64,000 nucleotides of DNA from Marinobacterium jannaschii DSM 6295. Lineage in GTDB: Bacteria > Pseudomonadota > Gammaproteobacteria > Pseudomonadales > Balneatricaceae. Below the pieces are notes generated by a model. The model was not told the DNA's origin, made no database searches, and worked only from the letters and a program-made list of their open reading frames with translations. Location of the stretch: NCBI RefSeq assembly GCF_000620085.1, contig NZ_JHVJ01000027.1, forward strand, positions 1-64,000, given 5' to 3'. The translations under genes were made by a program, and so were the position numbers. Shown piece after piece: positions 15,639 to 25,261 of this stretch (its first letter is position 1; each line of letters opens with the position of its first letter).

Positions 15639-18548
15639 ATGAGCAACGCCCTGAGTACCCCGCCAGCCGGTATCGAACTGCCCGCTGAACTTACCCCGCT
15701 ACTGGCCCGCAACTGGGCGCAGATCACCGAAAAACTTTCTGCAACGACCGCGCCCGATACATCGGTGCTGCATGACCTGGCACGGGTTCTGGTCGGTAGC
15801 GACTTTGTCGCAGAACAGCTGTCCCGCTCTCCGGACATGTTGCGATCACTGCTGGAGTCTGGGGACCTTTATCGCGGCTATGCCGATGATGCATACAGCA
15901 GGGCCCTGAAGCAGCGGCTGACTGATGTGACTGAAGAGAGTGACCTGCATCGTCAGCTGCGCCAGTTCCGTCAGCGCGAACAGGTAAGGATTATCTGGCG
16001 TGACCTGACCCGCAGTGCCGAGATGGAACAGACCACCTGGGAGCTGTCCCGACTGGCGGATGCCTGTATCGATCAGACCCTGAGCTGGCTCTATGCCGAT
16101 GCCTGCAAGCGCTGGGGCGTGCCGCATAGCCGCAACGGCAAGCCACAACAGATGGTGGTGCTGGGGATGGGTAAGCTAGGTGCCAACGAGCTGAACCTCT
16201 CCTCCGATATCGACCTGATCTTCACCTTTCCTGAAAACGGCGAGACCGATGGCGAACGCAAGTCACTGGAGAACCAGGAGTTCTTTATCCGTCTTGGTAA
16301 GAAGCTGATTCAGGCACTGGATAACGCGACTTTCGATGGCTTTGTCTTCCGTGTCGATATGCGCTTACGACCATTTGGCACCGCCGGGCCGCTGGCGGCC
16401 AGTTTTGCCGCACTGGAGGGGTACTATCAGGATCAGGGGCGTGACTGGGAGCGCTACGCCATGATCAAGGCACGGGTGGTGGCCGGTGATCAGCGGGCCG
16501 GTGCTGAGCTGCTGGATATGCTGCGCCCCTTTGTGTACCGCAAGTATATCGACTTCAGTGCCTTTGACTCGCTGCGTGATATGAAGCAGATGATCAACAG
16601 TGAAGTCCGCCGCAAAGGGCTGCAGCAGAATGTGAAACTGGGGGCTGGGGGGATCCGCGAGGTGGAGTTTATTGCCCAGGCGTTCCAGTTGATCCGTGGC
16701 GGCCGCGATAACCGGCTGCAACAGCGGGAGTTAAGAAATATCCTGCCATTGCTGCCGGATGCAGTGGGTATGCCGCCGCAGGCAGTGGACGAACTTCATG
16801 CAGCCTATCGTTTCCTGCGCAATGCCGAACATGCGATTCAGGCCATCGCCGATCGCCAGACGCAGGAGCTGCCGCGGGATGAACGGGATCAGGCGCGCCT
16901 GGCCTACAGTATGGGATGCGCCGACTGGGAGCAGTTCAGCGCGCAGTTACAACAGCACCGCGATGCGGTCAGTCGTCACTTTGCCGATGTGATCGCCCCG
17001 GCAGAGGAGGTCGATGACAATGCCGAAAGCTGTGATCGCACCGACTGGTTGCTGTTGTGGAACGGGACTTTTGATGAGGAGCAGGCTCTGGAATTCCTGC
17101 AGGCGCAGGGCTATGACGATCCGGTTGCCAGTCTGAGGGAGCTGAATACGCTCTATAACACCCGTACCGTGCAGATGTTGCAGCAGATCGCCCAGGAGCG
17201 CCTGCATGCGGTATTGCCAAACCTGCTGGAGCAGGTGGCGCTGGTGGATAACAGCAGTGCCACCCTGAGCCGGGTGCTGGTGTTAATCCAGGCGGTATTG
17301 CGCCGCTCTGCCTACCTGGTGTTGCTGGCAGAAAACCCGGGGGCGCTGCAGCAGCTGGTGAGGCTCTGTTCCGGCAGCAGCTGGTTCTCGGAGCAACTGA
17401 GTAAGCAGCCGATTCTGCTGGATGAACTGATCGACCAGCGCAGCCTCTATCGCCCGGTGGATAAGCAGCAGCTGCAGAATGAGCTACGCCAGCAGCTGCT
17501 GCGTATTCCCGAAGAGGATACCGAGCAGCTGATGGAGGCGTTGCGCTACTTCAAGGGCGCCCAGGTGCTGAAAGTGGCGGCCTCTGATATCACCGGCGTG
17601 CTGCCGCTGATGAAGGTGAGTGATTACCTGACCTGGACCGCAGAGGTGATTCTGGAAGCGGTGCTGGATATCGCCTGGCGCAATATGACCGAGAAATATG
17701 GCGTACCACTGCGGGCGGCGGGAGAGCCCTGTAATCCGGACTTTATTGTGCTCGGCTACGGCAAGGTTGGCGGTATTGAGCTCTCCTATGGTTCTGATCT
17801 GGATCTGGTCTTTATCCACGATGCCGATCCGAACCTGTTTACCGAGGGCGAGAAGTCGATTGCCAACTCGGTGTTCTTCACCCGCCTCGGCCAGCGCATT
17901 ATCCATATCCTTAATACCTTCACCCCTTCAGGTCAGCTGTACGAAGTGGATATGCGGCTGCGTCCGTCCGGTAACTCCGGATTACTGGTGAGCAGCCTGA
18001 AAGCATTCCGTGACTACCAGCTGAAAGAGGCCTGGACCTGGGAGCACCAGGCACTGGTGCGTGCCCGCGTCGTGGCTGGCGATCCGCGCCTGGCAGAGCG
18101 CTATAGCGCGGTGCGGCATGAGATTCTCTCGGCGGCCCGGGATCGTCAGGAGCTGACTAAGGAAGTAGTGGATATGCGCGAGAAGATGCGCGCTCATCTT
18201 GGATCGAAAAAGACCGAAAATACCGAAAACCCGGTGTTTCACCTCAAGCAGGATAAAGGCGGTATCGTTGATATCGAGTTTCTGGTGCAGTTCTGCGCCC
18301 TGAACTGGGCCGGTCAGCATCCTGCACTGATCGAGTTTACCGATAATATCCGTATCCTCGATGCGGCGGAAAATGCAGGCCTGATGCCAGCCGGTGATGC
18401 GGAGATATTGCGTGAGGCCTACAAGGCTTATCGCTCGGTCGGTCATCGTCTGACGCTGCAGAATCAGTCGGGTGTGATTGGTGATGATGAGATGAGTGAC
18501 TATCGTGTTGAAGTCAGCCGTATCTGGTCCTTTCTGATGGGAGACTGA
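15639..18548 (+). CDS. glnE: Bifunctional glutamine synthetase adenylyltransferase/deadenylylase GlnE
   Basis: A 969-residue cytoplasmic enzyme that attaches AMP to, or removes it from, glutamine synthetase in response to PII and glutamine. Two nucleotidyltransferase domains are visible. The N-terminal one has GMGKLGANELNLSSDIDLIF and the C-terminal one GYGKVGGIELSYGSDLDLVF; both keep the G-S-D-x-D metal motif. Helical regulatory segments lie between and after them. The ATG at 15639 is preceded by CAGGAG; an upstream in-frame start at 15609 lacks support. It converges on ilvE across a shared terminator. Confidence 0.96.
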   Translation: MSNALSTPPAGIELPAELTPLLARNWAQITEKLSATTAPDTSVLHDLARVLVGSDFVAEQLSRSPDMLRSLLESGDLYRGYADDAYSRALKQRLTDVTEESDLHRQLRQFRQREQVRIIWRDLTRSAEMEQTTWELSRLADACIDQTLSWLYADACKRWGVPHSRNGKPQQMVVLGMGKLGANELNLSSDIDLIFTFPENGETDGERKSLENQEFFIRLGKKLIQALDNATFDGFVFRVDMRLRPFGTAGPLAASFAALEGYYQDQGRDWERYAMIKARVVAGDQRAGAELLDMLRPFVYRKYIDFSAFDSLRDMKQMINSEVRRKGLQQNVKLGAGGIREVEFIAQAFQLIRGGRDNRLQQRELRNILPLLPDAVGMPPQAVDELHAAYRFLRNAEHAIQAIADRQTQELPRDERDQARLAYSMGCADWEQFSAQLQQHRDAVSRHFADVIAPAEEVDDNAESCDRTDWLLLWNGTFDEEQALEFLQAQGYDDPVASLRELNTLYNTRTVQMLQQIAQERLHAVLPNLLEQVALVDNSSATLSRVLVLIQAVLRRSAYLVLLAENPGALQQLVRLCSGSSWFSEQLSKQPILLDELIDQRSLYRPVDKQQLQNELRQQLLRIPEEDTEQLMEALRYFKGAQVLKVAASDITGVLPLMKVSDYLTWTAEVILEAVLDIAWRNMTEKYGVPLRAAGEPCNPDFIVLGYGKVGGIELSYGSDLDLVFIHDADPNLFTEGEKSIANSVFFTRLGQRIIHILNTFTPSGQLYEVDMRLRPSGNSGLLVSSLKAFRDYQLKEAWTWEHQALVRARVVAGDPRLAERYSAVRHEILSAARDRQELTKEVVDMREKMRAHLGSKKTENTENPVFHLKQDKGGIVDIEFLVQFCALNWAGQHPALIEFTDNIRILDAAENAGLMPAGDAEILREAYKAYRSVGHRLTLQNQSGVIGDDEMSDYRVEVSRIWSFLMGD

Positions 18549-18566
18549 TGCCGCAAGCCTGAAAGC

Positions 18567-18597
18567 AAAAAGCCAGACTGTATAGTCTGGCTTTTTT
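18567..18597. terminator. Bidirectional terminator between glnE and ilvE
   Basis: AAAAAGCCAGACT, loop GTAT, AGTCTGGCTTTTTT. The 13-bp stem with flanking A and T runs serves both converging genes. Confidence 0.9.
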
Positions 18598-18613
18598 GAT
18601 GCTGCTGGCGGGC

Positions 18614-19609
18614 TTACAGGTGGGTCAGCCAGCCGTGCTTGTCTTCGGCCTTGCCCCACTGGATATCGTTCAGGGTCTGGCGCAGTTTTACCGTGGTACT
18701 GCCGACACCGCCGCTACCCACATCGTACTCTTTACCCTGATAGATCAGGGTGCCAACCGGTGCCAGCACCGCAGCGGTACCGGACAGGGCGGCTTCGCAA
18801 CCTGGCTTGGCGGCACGTTCCAGCAGTTCTTCGACGGTCAGCTGGCGCTCAGAGACTTTCATACCCAGGTCGCGGGCGATGGTCAGGATCGAGTCACGGG
18901 TGATACCGTGCAGGAAGCTTTCGTCCAGGGCCTTGGTGATGATCTCATCGCCGTCGATCAGCAGGAAGTTGGCAGCGCCGGTTTCCTGAACATCACCGTT
19001 CGGGCAGAACAGTACCTGATCGGCCTGTACTTCGGCACGGGCTTTCATGATCGGGCGCAGGGCGCTGGCGTAGTTGCCACCGCTCTTAACCATGCCCATG
19101 TGCGAAGAACAGCGCATACCTTCATCATCCAGCAGCAGGCGCAGGGCTTTATCGCCACCGGCAAAGTAATCACCAACAGGGGAGAGCAGTACATACTGGC
19201 AGGAGGTCGCTGTCGGAGCAGCGGCTTTACCAATCGCAGGTTCAGTACCAATATGGGTCGGACGAATGTACATGGAGCCCGGAGGTGCCGGAACTTCATC
19301 TTTAAAACGGCCGACGATATCGGTGATCATGCGGCTGGTGGCAGCTTTATCGATCTCTGGCAGGGCCAGAAGCTGAGAACTCTGGGCCAGACGCTCGACG
19401 TTCTGATCCATACGGAAGATCTTGATAGAGCCGTCTTCGTGACGGAATGCTTTCAATCCTTCAAAGCAGGTGCTGGAGTAGTGCAGCACGTGCGCGCCCG
19501 GATGCATCTGGATACTGTCACTGGAGACGACTTCTGCTTCGCTCCATTCAGAACCATCAAACCAGGATATTGCCATCTCAGGCATAAAAACAGTACCAAA
19601 CGCAGCCAT
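18614..19609 (-). CDS. ilvE: Branched-chain amino acid aminotransferase IlvE
   Basis: PLP enzyme making the last transamination in leucine, isoleucine and valine synthesis. The 331-residue product belongs to fold-type IV. Visible motifs are HYSSTCFEGLKAF, YIRPTHIGTEP, the PLP-lysine region MGMVKSGGNYA and QETGAANFLLIDGDEI. The last third has SGTAAVLAPVG. The ATG at 19609 is preceded by AGGAAGG; an ATG ten codons upstream is less likely. It stands alone on the minus strand. A 22-bp palindrome lies between it and the divergent ELM1-family gene. Confidence 0.95.
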   Translation of the reverse strand: MAAFGTVFMPEMAISWFDGSEWSEAEVVSSDSIQMHPGAHVLHYSSTCFEGLKAFRHEDGSIKIFRMDQNVERLAQSSQLLALPEIDKAATSRMITDIVGRFKDEVPAPPGSMYIRPTHIGTEPAIGKAAAPTATSCQYVLLSPVGDYFAGGDKALRLLLDDEGMRCSSHMGMVKSGGNYASALRPIMKARAEVQADQVLFCPNGDVQETGAANFLLIDGDEIITKALDESFLHGITRDSILTIARDLGMKVSERQLTVEELLERAAKPGCEAALSGTAAVLAPVGTLIYQGKEYDVGSGGVGSTTVKLRQTLNDIQWGKAEDKHGWLTHL

Positions 19610-19763
19610 AACGACCTTCCTAAAAAACAGACATTTCACTTCGCTTGCATGCTGGGGCGAAGTGAGTTTTTGTGATTATTCGATTTAAGAGAGTTGATTG
19701 TAAGCATCCTGCGGCAAATTGGAATTCCTCTGTGCGGAAATAATGGCCTAGTCGGCATGAATA

Positions 19764-19785
19764 CAGCGATCCGCGCGGATCGCTG
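19764..19785. promoter_or_regulatory. Perfect 22-bp palindrome between ilvE and the LPS locus
   Basis: CAGCGATCCGC is followed immediately by its reverse complement, with no spacer. It lies about 155 bases upstream of ilvE and 90 bases upstream of the first LPS-locus gene. It could be an operator or a cruciform; it lacks a U tract and a loop, so it is not a standard terminator. Confidence 0.5.
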
Positions 19786-19874
19786 GTGGCGTTCGGACGA
19801 TTCTTGATAGAATGTTGTCCGGTTTTCGGTCGATGGCCGTATCTCAATATCATTCAGCATCCAGCAGGGCGCCA

Positions 19875-20759
19875 GTGAAGCGAATCTTGATCATCAGTGA
19901 TGGCAAACCCGGCCACCTCAATCAGAGCCTGGGTCTGGCGGAAGCATTACAGCGTCGATGTGAACATGTGCAGGTCGAAACTGTTGCGGCGCTGAAGCCG
20001 CTGCAGGCGCTGCTGAAACTGTCGGCTGGTCGGGATCGCCAGCTGCAGGCAGATCTGCTTATTGCCGCCGGGCACCGGACGCATCTGAGTCTGTTAGCGC
20101 TGAAGCGGGCGAGCGGTGCTGCAGCGGTGCTGATGATGACGCCGTCGCTGCCGAAACGGTTGTTTGATCTCTGCCTGATTCCGCGCCACGACCGGCCCGC
20201 TATAGCACCGAATGTTGTTGAAACCGATGGTGCCCTGAACCGGATGCAGGCCGGGTCAAAACAACCCCGGCAGGGGATGGTGCTGATTGGCGGACCATCC
20301 AAGCATTTTGGCTGGGACTCTGCTCAGCTGATCGCTCAGCTGGAGTCGATCTGTGATGGCACCACCAACTGGTTGCTGACGACCTCAAGGCGCACACCGG
20401 AGGACTTTCTACCGGCACTACGCGTAATGGACCTCCCGGGTCTGGAGATAGTGCCCTTTGAAGATACAGGCCCCGGCTGGCTGGCGACAGAGTTGCCCCG
20501 GGCCAGCCAGTGCTGGGTTAGCGAAGACAGCGTCTCTATGGTGTACGAGGCATTGACCGCAGGCTGTGCGGTCGGGGTATTGGCCGTTCCTGCCAATGCA
20601 GTCAGCCGGGTTTCAAAAGGTGTTAGGTTGTTGGCCGACGACAGAAAAATCACTCTGTATCGGGACTGGTCACCGGGAACTACCTTGCAATCTCCGGCGG
20701 CTGAATTTAATGAAGCAGAACGCTGCGCGCAGATTGTTTTGCAAAGAGGCTTATTGTGA
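19875..20759 (+). CDS. ELM1-family (DUF1022) protein, probable LPS-locus glycosyltransferase-like
   Basis: About 294 residues. The conserved start KRILIISDGKPGHLNQSLGLAEAL, together with LLIAAGHRTHLSLLAL, LIGGPSKHFGWD and the end-region WVSEDSVSMVYEALTAGCAVGVLAV, identify the ELM1/DUF1022 family. These proteins have a GT-B-like fold and are often encoded in bacterial LPS loci, but no reaction is firmly established. A GTG at 19875 (upstream AGGG) places the conserved motif at the N-terminus; ATGs at 19812 and 19833 are alternatives. Its stop overlaps the next gene's GTG, so it leads the operon. Confidence 0.82.
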   Translation: MKRILIISDGKPGHLNQSLGLAEALQRRCEHVQVETVAALKPLQALLKLSAGRDRQLQADLLIAAGHRTHLSLLALKRASGAAAVLMMTPSLPKRLFDLCLIPRHDRPAIAPNVVETDGALNRMQAGSKQPRQGMVLIGGPSKHFGWDSAQLIAQLESICDGTTNWLLTTSRRTPEDFLPALRVMDLPGLEIVPFEDTGPGWLATELPRASQCWVSEDSVSMVYEALTAGCAVGVLAVPANAVSRVSKGVRLLADDRKITLYRDWSPGTTLQSPAAEFNEAERCAQIVLQRGLL

Positions 20760-21856
20760 AGGTTATTCAGGTTTTACCGGCGCTGGATGGCGGTGGCGTA
20801 GAGAAAGGCACGCTGGAAGTCGCCAGGGCGTTAGTGGATGCCGGGCACGAGTCCGTCGTGGTTTCAGGCGGTGGCCGGATGGTTGCGCAGCTGGAAGCGG
20901 AAGGAAGCCGTCATAGGGAATGGGATCTGGGCCGCAAGTCGCCGCTGACCCTGCTACAGGTCCGGGCAGTACGGCGTTGGTTGCGAGCCGAGAAGGCGGA
21001 TATCCTGCACCTTCGCTCCAGGATGCCCGCCTGGATCTTCTATCTGGCCTGGAAAGGTTTGCCTGAGTCAGAGCGCCCCGGTCTGGTAACTACAGTGCAC
21101 GGTCTTTATTCTGTTTCTGCCTATAGCGAGGTGATGTGCAAAGGTGAACGGGTGATCGCTGTCTCGGAAACCGTTCGCGACTACATCCGCACTAACTACC
21201 CCGGTACTGATATGGACCGGGTACGCCTGATATATCGTGGCATTGATCCGGAAGAGTTTCCGCGTGGCTACCAGCCTTCGCCGGAGTGGCTGGCTGAATG
21301 GCGACAGCAGTATCCTCAGCTGGCAGGGAAAAAGGTACTGACCCTGCCGGGCCGGCTGACCCGACTGAAGGGGCATAATGACTTTATTGATCTGATCATT
21401 CGTCTCAAAGCCGATGGCCTGCCGGTGCACGGTCTGATCGTCGGCGGCGAAGATCCCAAGCGACAACAATATGCGCAAGAATTGCGGCAGCGGATTAAAA
21501 TCGAAGGGCTGGAGGGTGATATCACGTTTACCGGCGCGCGGCGTGATATTCGTGATATTTACGCGATGTCCGATCTGGTGTTCTCACTGTCGACCAAACC
21601 TGAATCGTTTGGCCGCACCACGCTTGAAGCTCTGGCTATGGGCACACCGGTGATTGGCTATGACCATGGCGGCGTGGGTGAGATTCTGTCACAGCTATAC
21701 TCGGTCGGGAAAACGCCTCTGAAAGATATCGATGCGTTGCAGGTGCAGGCAGCAGAAGCTCTCCATAGCGAGGCAAGGCCACTGGAAAACCACTGTTTTC
21801 TTAAGACGGATATGCTGTCGAACACCTTGAAAGCTTATGGGGAGTTATGTCAGTGA
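20756..21856 (+). CDS. GT4-family glycosyltransferase
   Basis: A 366-residue GT-B glycosyltransferase. The N-terminal domain starts KVIQVLPALDGGGVEKGTLEVARAL, the loop of family GT4. The C-terminal donor domain has LPGRLTRLKGHNDFIDLI, GGEDPKRQQY and the E-x7-E-type motif KPESFGRTTLEALAMGTPVIGYDHGG. It probably adds a sugar to the LPS core from a nucleotide-sugar donor at the cytoplasmic face; the sugar is unknown. It starts at GTG 20756 overlapping the previous stop (GTGA) and overlaps the next gene by ten bases. Confidence 0.9.
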   Translation: MKVIQVLPALDGGGVEKGTLEVARALVDAGHESVVVSGGGRMVAQLEAEGSRHREWDLGRKSPLTLLQVRAVRRWLRAEKADILHLRSRMPAWIFYLAWKGLPESERPGLVTTVHGLYSVSAYSEVMCKGERVIAVSETVRDYIRTNYPGTDMDRVRLIYRGIDPEEFPRGYQPSPEWLAEWRQQYPQLAGKKVLTLPGRLTRLKGHNDFIDLIIRLKADGLPVHGLIVGGEDPKRQQYAQELRQRIKIEGLEGDITFTGARRDIRDIYAMSDLVFSLSTKPESFGRTTLEALAMGTPVIGYDHGGVGEILSQLYSVGKTPLKDIDALQVQAAEALHSEARPLENHCFLKTDMLSNTLKAYGELCQ

Positions 21857-22851
21857 AGGTGATGATGTTTATTGCCTCCAGCCTCGACGGCGGCGCCGAG
21901 AAGGTCGTTGCCGACCTGAGCAATAGCCTGGCGTTTAAGGGTGTTGAGGTTGTAGTCGTGGCCTTTGCGGGTAGTCTGTGGCTACCTCGACTGGAACAGC
22001 AGGGCAGGGTCATCACGCTTACCAGCAGTGAAGAGTGGTATGATCCGCGCCTGTATCTGCAGTTGCGACAACTGGTGGCTGCCGAAAAGCCAGACCTGGT
22101 GCACTCTCACGGCGCTAAAGCGTCTAAAATTGTTAAGCGCCTGTCCCGGTTAATAACCCTGACTCAGGTTGCGACCAAACACAATTCCCGCAAAGGCAAG
22201 GTCTTTAATCTGTTGCCAAATGTGACGGCAGTTTCTGCAAAAGTGGCCGAGTCTATTTGCCATCCCGCAACGGTTATCTACAACGGTGTACGGCGCGATC
22301 GTAGTATTCAGCCTCAGCTACCTTGTGGGGGCTTTTCCCTGCTGGCCGTCGGGCGTCTCGATCCAATTAAGCGGTTCGACAGCTTAATCCGGGCAGTGGC
22401 AGAGCAGCAGGATGATTGTACCCTGGATATTGTCGGTGAAGGTCCTCAGCGCGATTCATTGCAAAGGTTGATTGATGAACTGAAATTACATGATCGGGTG
22501 AAGCTGCTAGGGCATCAGAATGATATCGCTCAGCGTATGAGTCAGGCACATCTGGTCGTGATAGCATCCCGAAGCGAAGGTTTCAGCCTGGTGATGGTCG
22601 AGGCCCTGTTTTACGCCAATTTATTTATCTCTACCGAGGTCGGCGCGGCTCCTGAGTTACTGCCGCAGGAATTGCTCATTGAAGAAGATAAGTTATCGAT
22701 CAAACTGCAGCAGGTCAGAGCGACTTTTGATTCCTTGCGGCACTCTTTTCACTATTTTACGGACCAGCATGCCAGTCAGTTTGAAATGCCGGAAGTCGCA
22801 TCTTCCTACATCGATTATTACCAAACGGTATGTGCGGCGAAGGAGAGGTGA
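21847..22851 (+). CDS. GT4-family glycosyltransferase
   Basis: A 334-residue GT-B enzyme, the second of a tandem GT4 pair. Its N-terminus KVMMFIASSLDGGAEKVVADLSNSL resembles its neighbour's. The donor domain has AVGRLDPIKRFDSLIRAV, IVGEGPQRDSL and ASRSEGFSLVMVEALF. It is only distantly similar to the upstream enzyme, so each probably makes a different linkage. The gene overlaps the upstream one and lies seven bases before a deacetylase gene. Confidence 0.9.
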   Translation: MSVKVMMFIASSLDGGAEKVVADLSNSLAFKGVEVVVVAFAGSLWLPRLEQQGRVITLTSSEEWYDPRLYLQLRQLVAAEKPDLVHSHGAKASKIVKRLSRLITLTQVATKHNSRKGKVFNLLPNVTAVSAKVAESICHPATVIYNGVRRDRSIQPQLPCGGFSLLAVGRLDPIKRFDSLIRAVAEQQDDCTLDIVGEGPQRDSLQRLIDELKLHDRVKLLGHQNDIAQRMSQAHLVVIASRSEGFSLVMVEALFYANLFISTEVGAAPELLPQELLIEEDKLSIKLQQVRATFDSLRHSFHYFTDQHASQFEMPEVASSYIDYYQTVCAAKER

Positions 22852-22857
22852 TCTGAG

Positions 22858-23613
22858 GTGATAATCGTGATCGTTATAGCGGTACTTGTGCTGGCTGCTC
22901 TGTATTTCTCAGCTCACTATAACTGGTGGCGCAAACCCGTGTCGATGGGCTACCCACGGGTACTGATGTACCACAGTGTTAATACGGAGTATGGCAACCT
23001 CTCAAAGGACCTGGTGGTCAGTCCCGATTCGTTTGAAAGTCAGCTTAAATACCTGAGCCGACGCGGATATCGGTTTTGTACAGTATCGGAGTTGTTGGGC
23101 CTGGAGCCGGAAGCGCGTTCGAAATGTGTAGTACTGACTTTTGATGATGGTTTTCGGGACAACTACACCCATATGTTTCCATTGCTGAAGCAATTTAACG
23201 CCAAGGCGACTATCTATCTTGCTCCGGCAATCCCGGATATTGAGCGTCTGGATCAGGAGCAGATTCTGGAGATGCAGCAATCCGGGTTAATTGAATTTGG
23301 TGCTCACACTATGCACCATATCAATCTGGACAAAGCGGGTGACGAGACGGCCCGATCAGAAATTGAAGAGTCTAAGGCTGCGGTAGAAAGGCTGACGGGA
23401 AGGCCCTGTCAGGCATTCGCCTATCCATTCGGTCGCTATAACTCCCGGAATGTTGAGCAAGTCCGGGCTGCCGGTATGAGTAATGCCGTTACTGTTAAGA
23501 AAGGGATTGATGGCATTGATGACCCGTTCCGTATCAAACGTATTTCCGTACTGGGATCTACCAGTACGTTACAGTTCCATCTAGCAATGACCCGGGGACG
23601 TTACCGCGTATGA
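22858..23613 (+). CDS. Membrane-anchored polysaccharide deacetylase (CE4/NodB fold)
   Basis: A 251-residue protein. An N-terminal hydrophobic anchor (about 2-21) precedes a NodB domain: LMYHSV, the metal and base motif TFDDGFRDNY, the His motif HTMHHINLDKAG and AYPFGRYN. It probably removes acetyl or similar N-acyl groups from a saccharide. Its place between glycosyltransferases suggests that the substrate is an LPS-core sugar. Start GTG 22858 is preceded by GGAG. It overlaps the next gene by four bases. A second deacetylase of the same type follows at 24377. Confidence 0.9.
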   Translation: MIIVIVIAVLVLAALYFSAHYNWWRKPVSMGYPRVLMYHSVNTEYGNLSKDLVVSPDSFESQLKYLSRRGYRFCTVSELLGLEPEARSKCVVLTFDDGFRDNYTHMFPLLKQFNAKATIYLAPAIPDIERLDQEQILEMQQSGLIEFGAHTMHHINLDKAGDETARSEIEESKAAVERLTGRPCQAFAYPFGRYNSRNVEQVRAAGMSNAVTVKKGIDGIDDPFRIKRISVLGSTSTLQFHLAMTRGRYRV

Positions 23614-24380
23614 TAAGTGTTTATCTGGTGGTGAAAAATGAGGAACACAATATCGAACGCGTGTTAAACAGCGTGCGTGACTTCGATGATATTGTGGTGG
23701 TAGACAGTGGTAGCACTGATTGTACGATGGAGCTTGCCGGGCGCTATACCGACCGCCTTTACTCTCGTGAATGGACCGGGATGGCGGAACAGAAAGAGTA
23801 CGCCAAAAGCCTCTGTAAGCATGACTGGGTTTTAAACCTGGATGCCGATGAAGAGCTGACAGAGGATCTTCGCCTGCAGATTCTGGAAATTGCTGCCAGG
23901 GAAAGCGTTTCTGGCGCCAATATTCCGATTCAGGAATACTTTCTGGGCCAGGCTGTTCATGCCAAAACCAAGAAAAACCGCCATATTCGCTTTTTCCGTC
24001 AAAGCAAAGGCGCTTATGGCAAGGAACGCTTTCATGAGAGTCCGCTGGTGGACGGGGAAATAGTCGAACTGGACGGTGCGATCAACCATTACGGAGAAGT
24101 CTCTGTTGAAGTCAAAGTGGACAAGGTGAATCGCTACTCCTCAGGCAAAGCGCTGGATAAATTTGATAAGGGAAAGAAAAGCAGCCTGTTGAAATTGCTT
24201 TTGGTCATGCCTGTCACTTTTCTCAAGTCGTTCTTTATACGCCGAAATTGCTATAACGGACGCCGGGGCTTTGTGGGCAGTATGATCAATGCCTTCTATG
24301 CCTTTCTGAAGGAAGCCAAGTTATATGAGCTTGAGTTGCGTCAGTCAGATTTGGGTGAGAAGGAGAAGACCCGGCGATGA
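23610..24380 (+). CDS. GT2 glycosyltransferase of the WaaE/KdtX type
   Basis: A 256-residue GT-A enzyme. It starts [21 protein letters not shown] and has [11 protein letters not shown], the [20 protein letters not shown] box with the DxD metal site, and [19 protein letters not shown]. These segments match the LPS-core beta-glycosyltransferase WaaE/KdtX, which adds a hexose to heptose I. A C-terminal region with basic and hydrophobic segments may touch the membrane. The start overlaps the upstream deacetylase stop and its end overlaps the next deacetylase, so it sits between the two deacetylases in one operon. Confidence 0.88.
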   Translation: MISVYLVVKNEEHNIERVLNSVRDFDDIVVVDSGSTDCTMELAGRYTDRLYSREWTGMAEQKEYAKSLCKHDWVLNLDADEELTEDLRLQILEIAARESVSGANIPIQEYFLGQAVHAKTKKNRHIRFFRQSKGAYGKERFHESPLVDGEIVELDGAINHYGEVSVEVKVDKVNRYSSGKALDKFDKGKKSSLLKLLLVMPVTFLKSFFIRRNCYNGRRGFVGSMINAFYAFLKEAKLYELELRQSDLGEKEKTRR

Positions 24381-25168
24381 TGGATTTTTTTCGCTCACTG
24401 GCAGGTGCTCCAACAAAAGTTATTGGCTCCAATCCTCGGTTATTGATGTATCACATGGTTTCGCCCCATCTTCCCTATAAACGTTATCGGGACGGACAGA
24501 AGGTGAAAAACTACCTGCGGGTAGAGCCTGAGATGTTTGATGCCCAGATCAGCTGGCTGAAAACCCGCGGTTTCAGCTTTTTTAAGATGGCAGATGTATT
24601 GCGTACCGACCTGCCAGAGCGATCGGTATTTCTTACATTTGATGACGGTTTTGAAGATAATTACACTCAGGCCTACCCTATTCTGAAAAAGCACGGGGTG
24701 CCTGCCACGATCTATCTGGTCGGTAACCGGTTTGATGGTAGCTGGTCTACTGACAGGGCGACGGGAGTCGTTTCCGCCGAGCTTAATGAACAGCCAATGC
24801 TAAGCCATGCTCAGGTTACGGAAATGCTGGACAGTGGTTTGGTCGAGTTCGGGGCCCATACGATGGATCATGTACGACTCAATGAGCTTTCTGAGGCTCA
24901 GGCGAGAGAGCAGATCCTGCGTTCGCGGGAGCTGATCAAAGAGCATTATCAGGTTGAATGTAGCAGCTTTGCCTACCCTTTCGGCTACTTTGATCAGCAA
25001 AGTGTTGCACTGGTGGAAGCTGCAGGGTTCAGTAATGCCTGTACCACAGTAGAGGGGACCGACAGTGACCGTCAGGCCCGGAGGTTTTGCTTACAGCGCC
25101 TGATGGTGAGTGGTAATGACACTATGTGGAAGTTCAGGCGTAAGATCCTGAAAGGAACACGCAAGTAA
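24377..25168 (+). CDS. Polysaccharide deacetylase (CE4/NodB fold)
   Basis: A 263-residue protein with the same motifs as the deacetylase at 22858: [32 protein letters not shown] and AYPFGYFDQ. It has no clear transmembrane anchor at the start, and it carries an insert around residues 115-135 ([16 protein letters not shown]). The two are diverged paralogues and probably act on different sugars or positions. It overlaps the WaaE-like gene by four bases and ends the first LPS gene run, followed by a 93-base gap. Confidence 0.88.
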   Translation: MMDFFRSLAGAPTKVIGSNPRLLMYHMVSPHLPYKRYRDGQKVKNYLRVEPEMFDAQISWLKTRGFSFFKMADVLRTDLPERSVFLTFDDGFEDNYTQAYPILKKHGVPATIYLVGNRFDGSWSTDRATGVVSAELNEQPMLSHAQVTEMLDSGLVEFGAHTMDHVRLNELSEAQAREQILRSRELIKEHYQVECSSFAYPFGYFDQQSVALVEAAGFSNACTTVEGTDSDRQARRFCLQRLMVSGNDTMWKFRRKILKGTRK

Positions 25169-25261
25169 TCTGCCACTTTCAGATCCGTATTCCTGACCCG
25201 GTCGACATATGTCTTGGATTGACGAACGACCAGCGCTCAGAACTTAAAGAGTTTCAACAGT

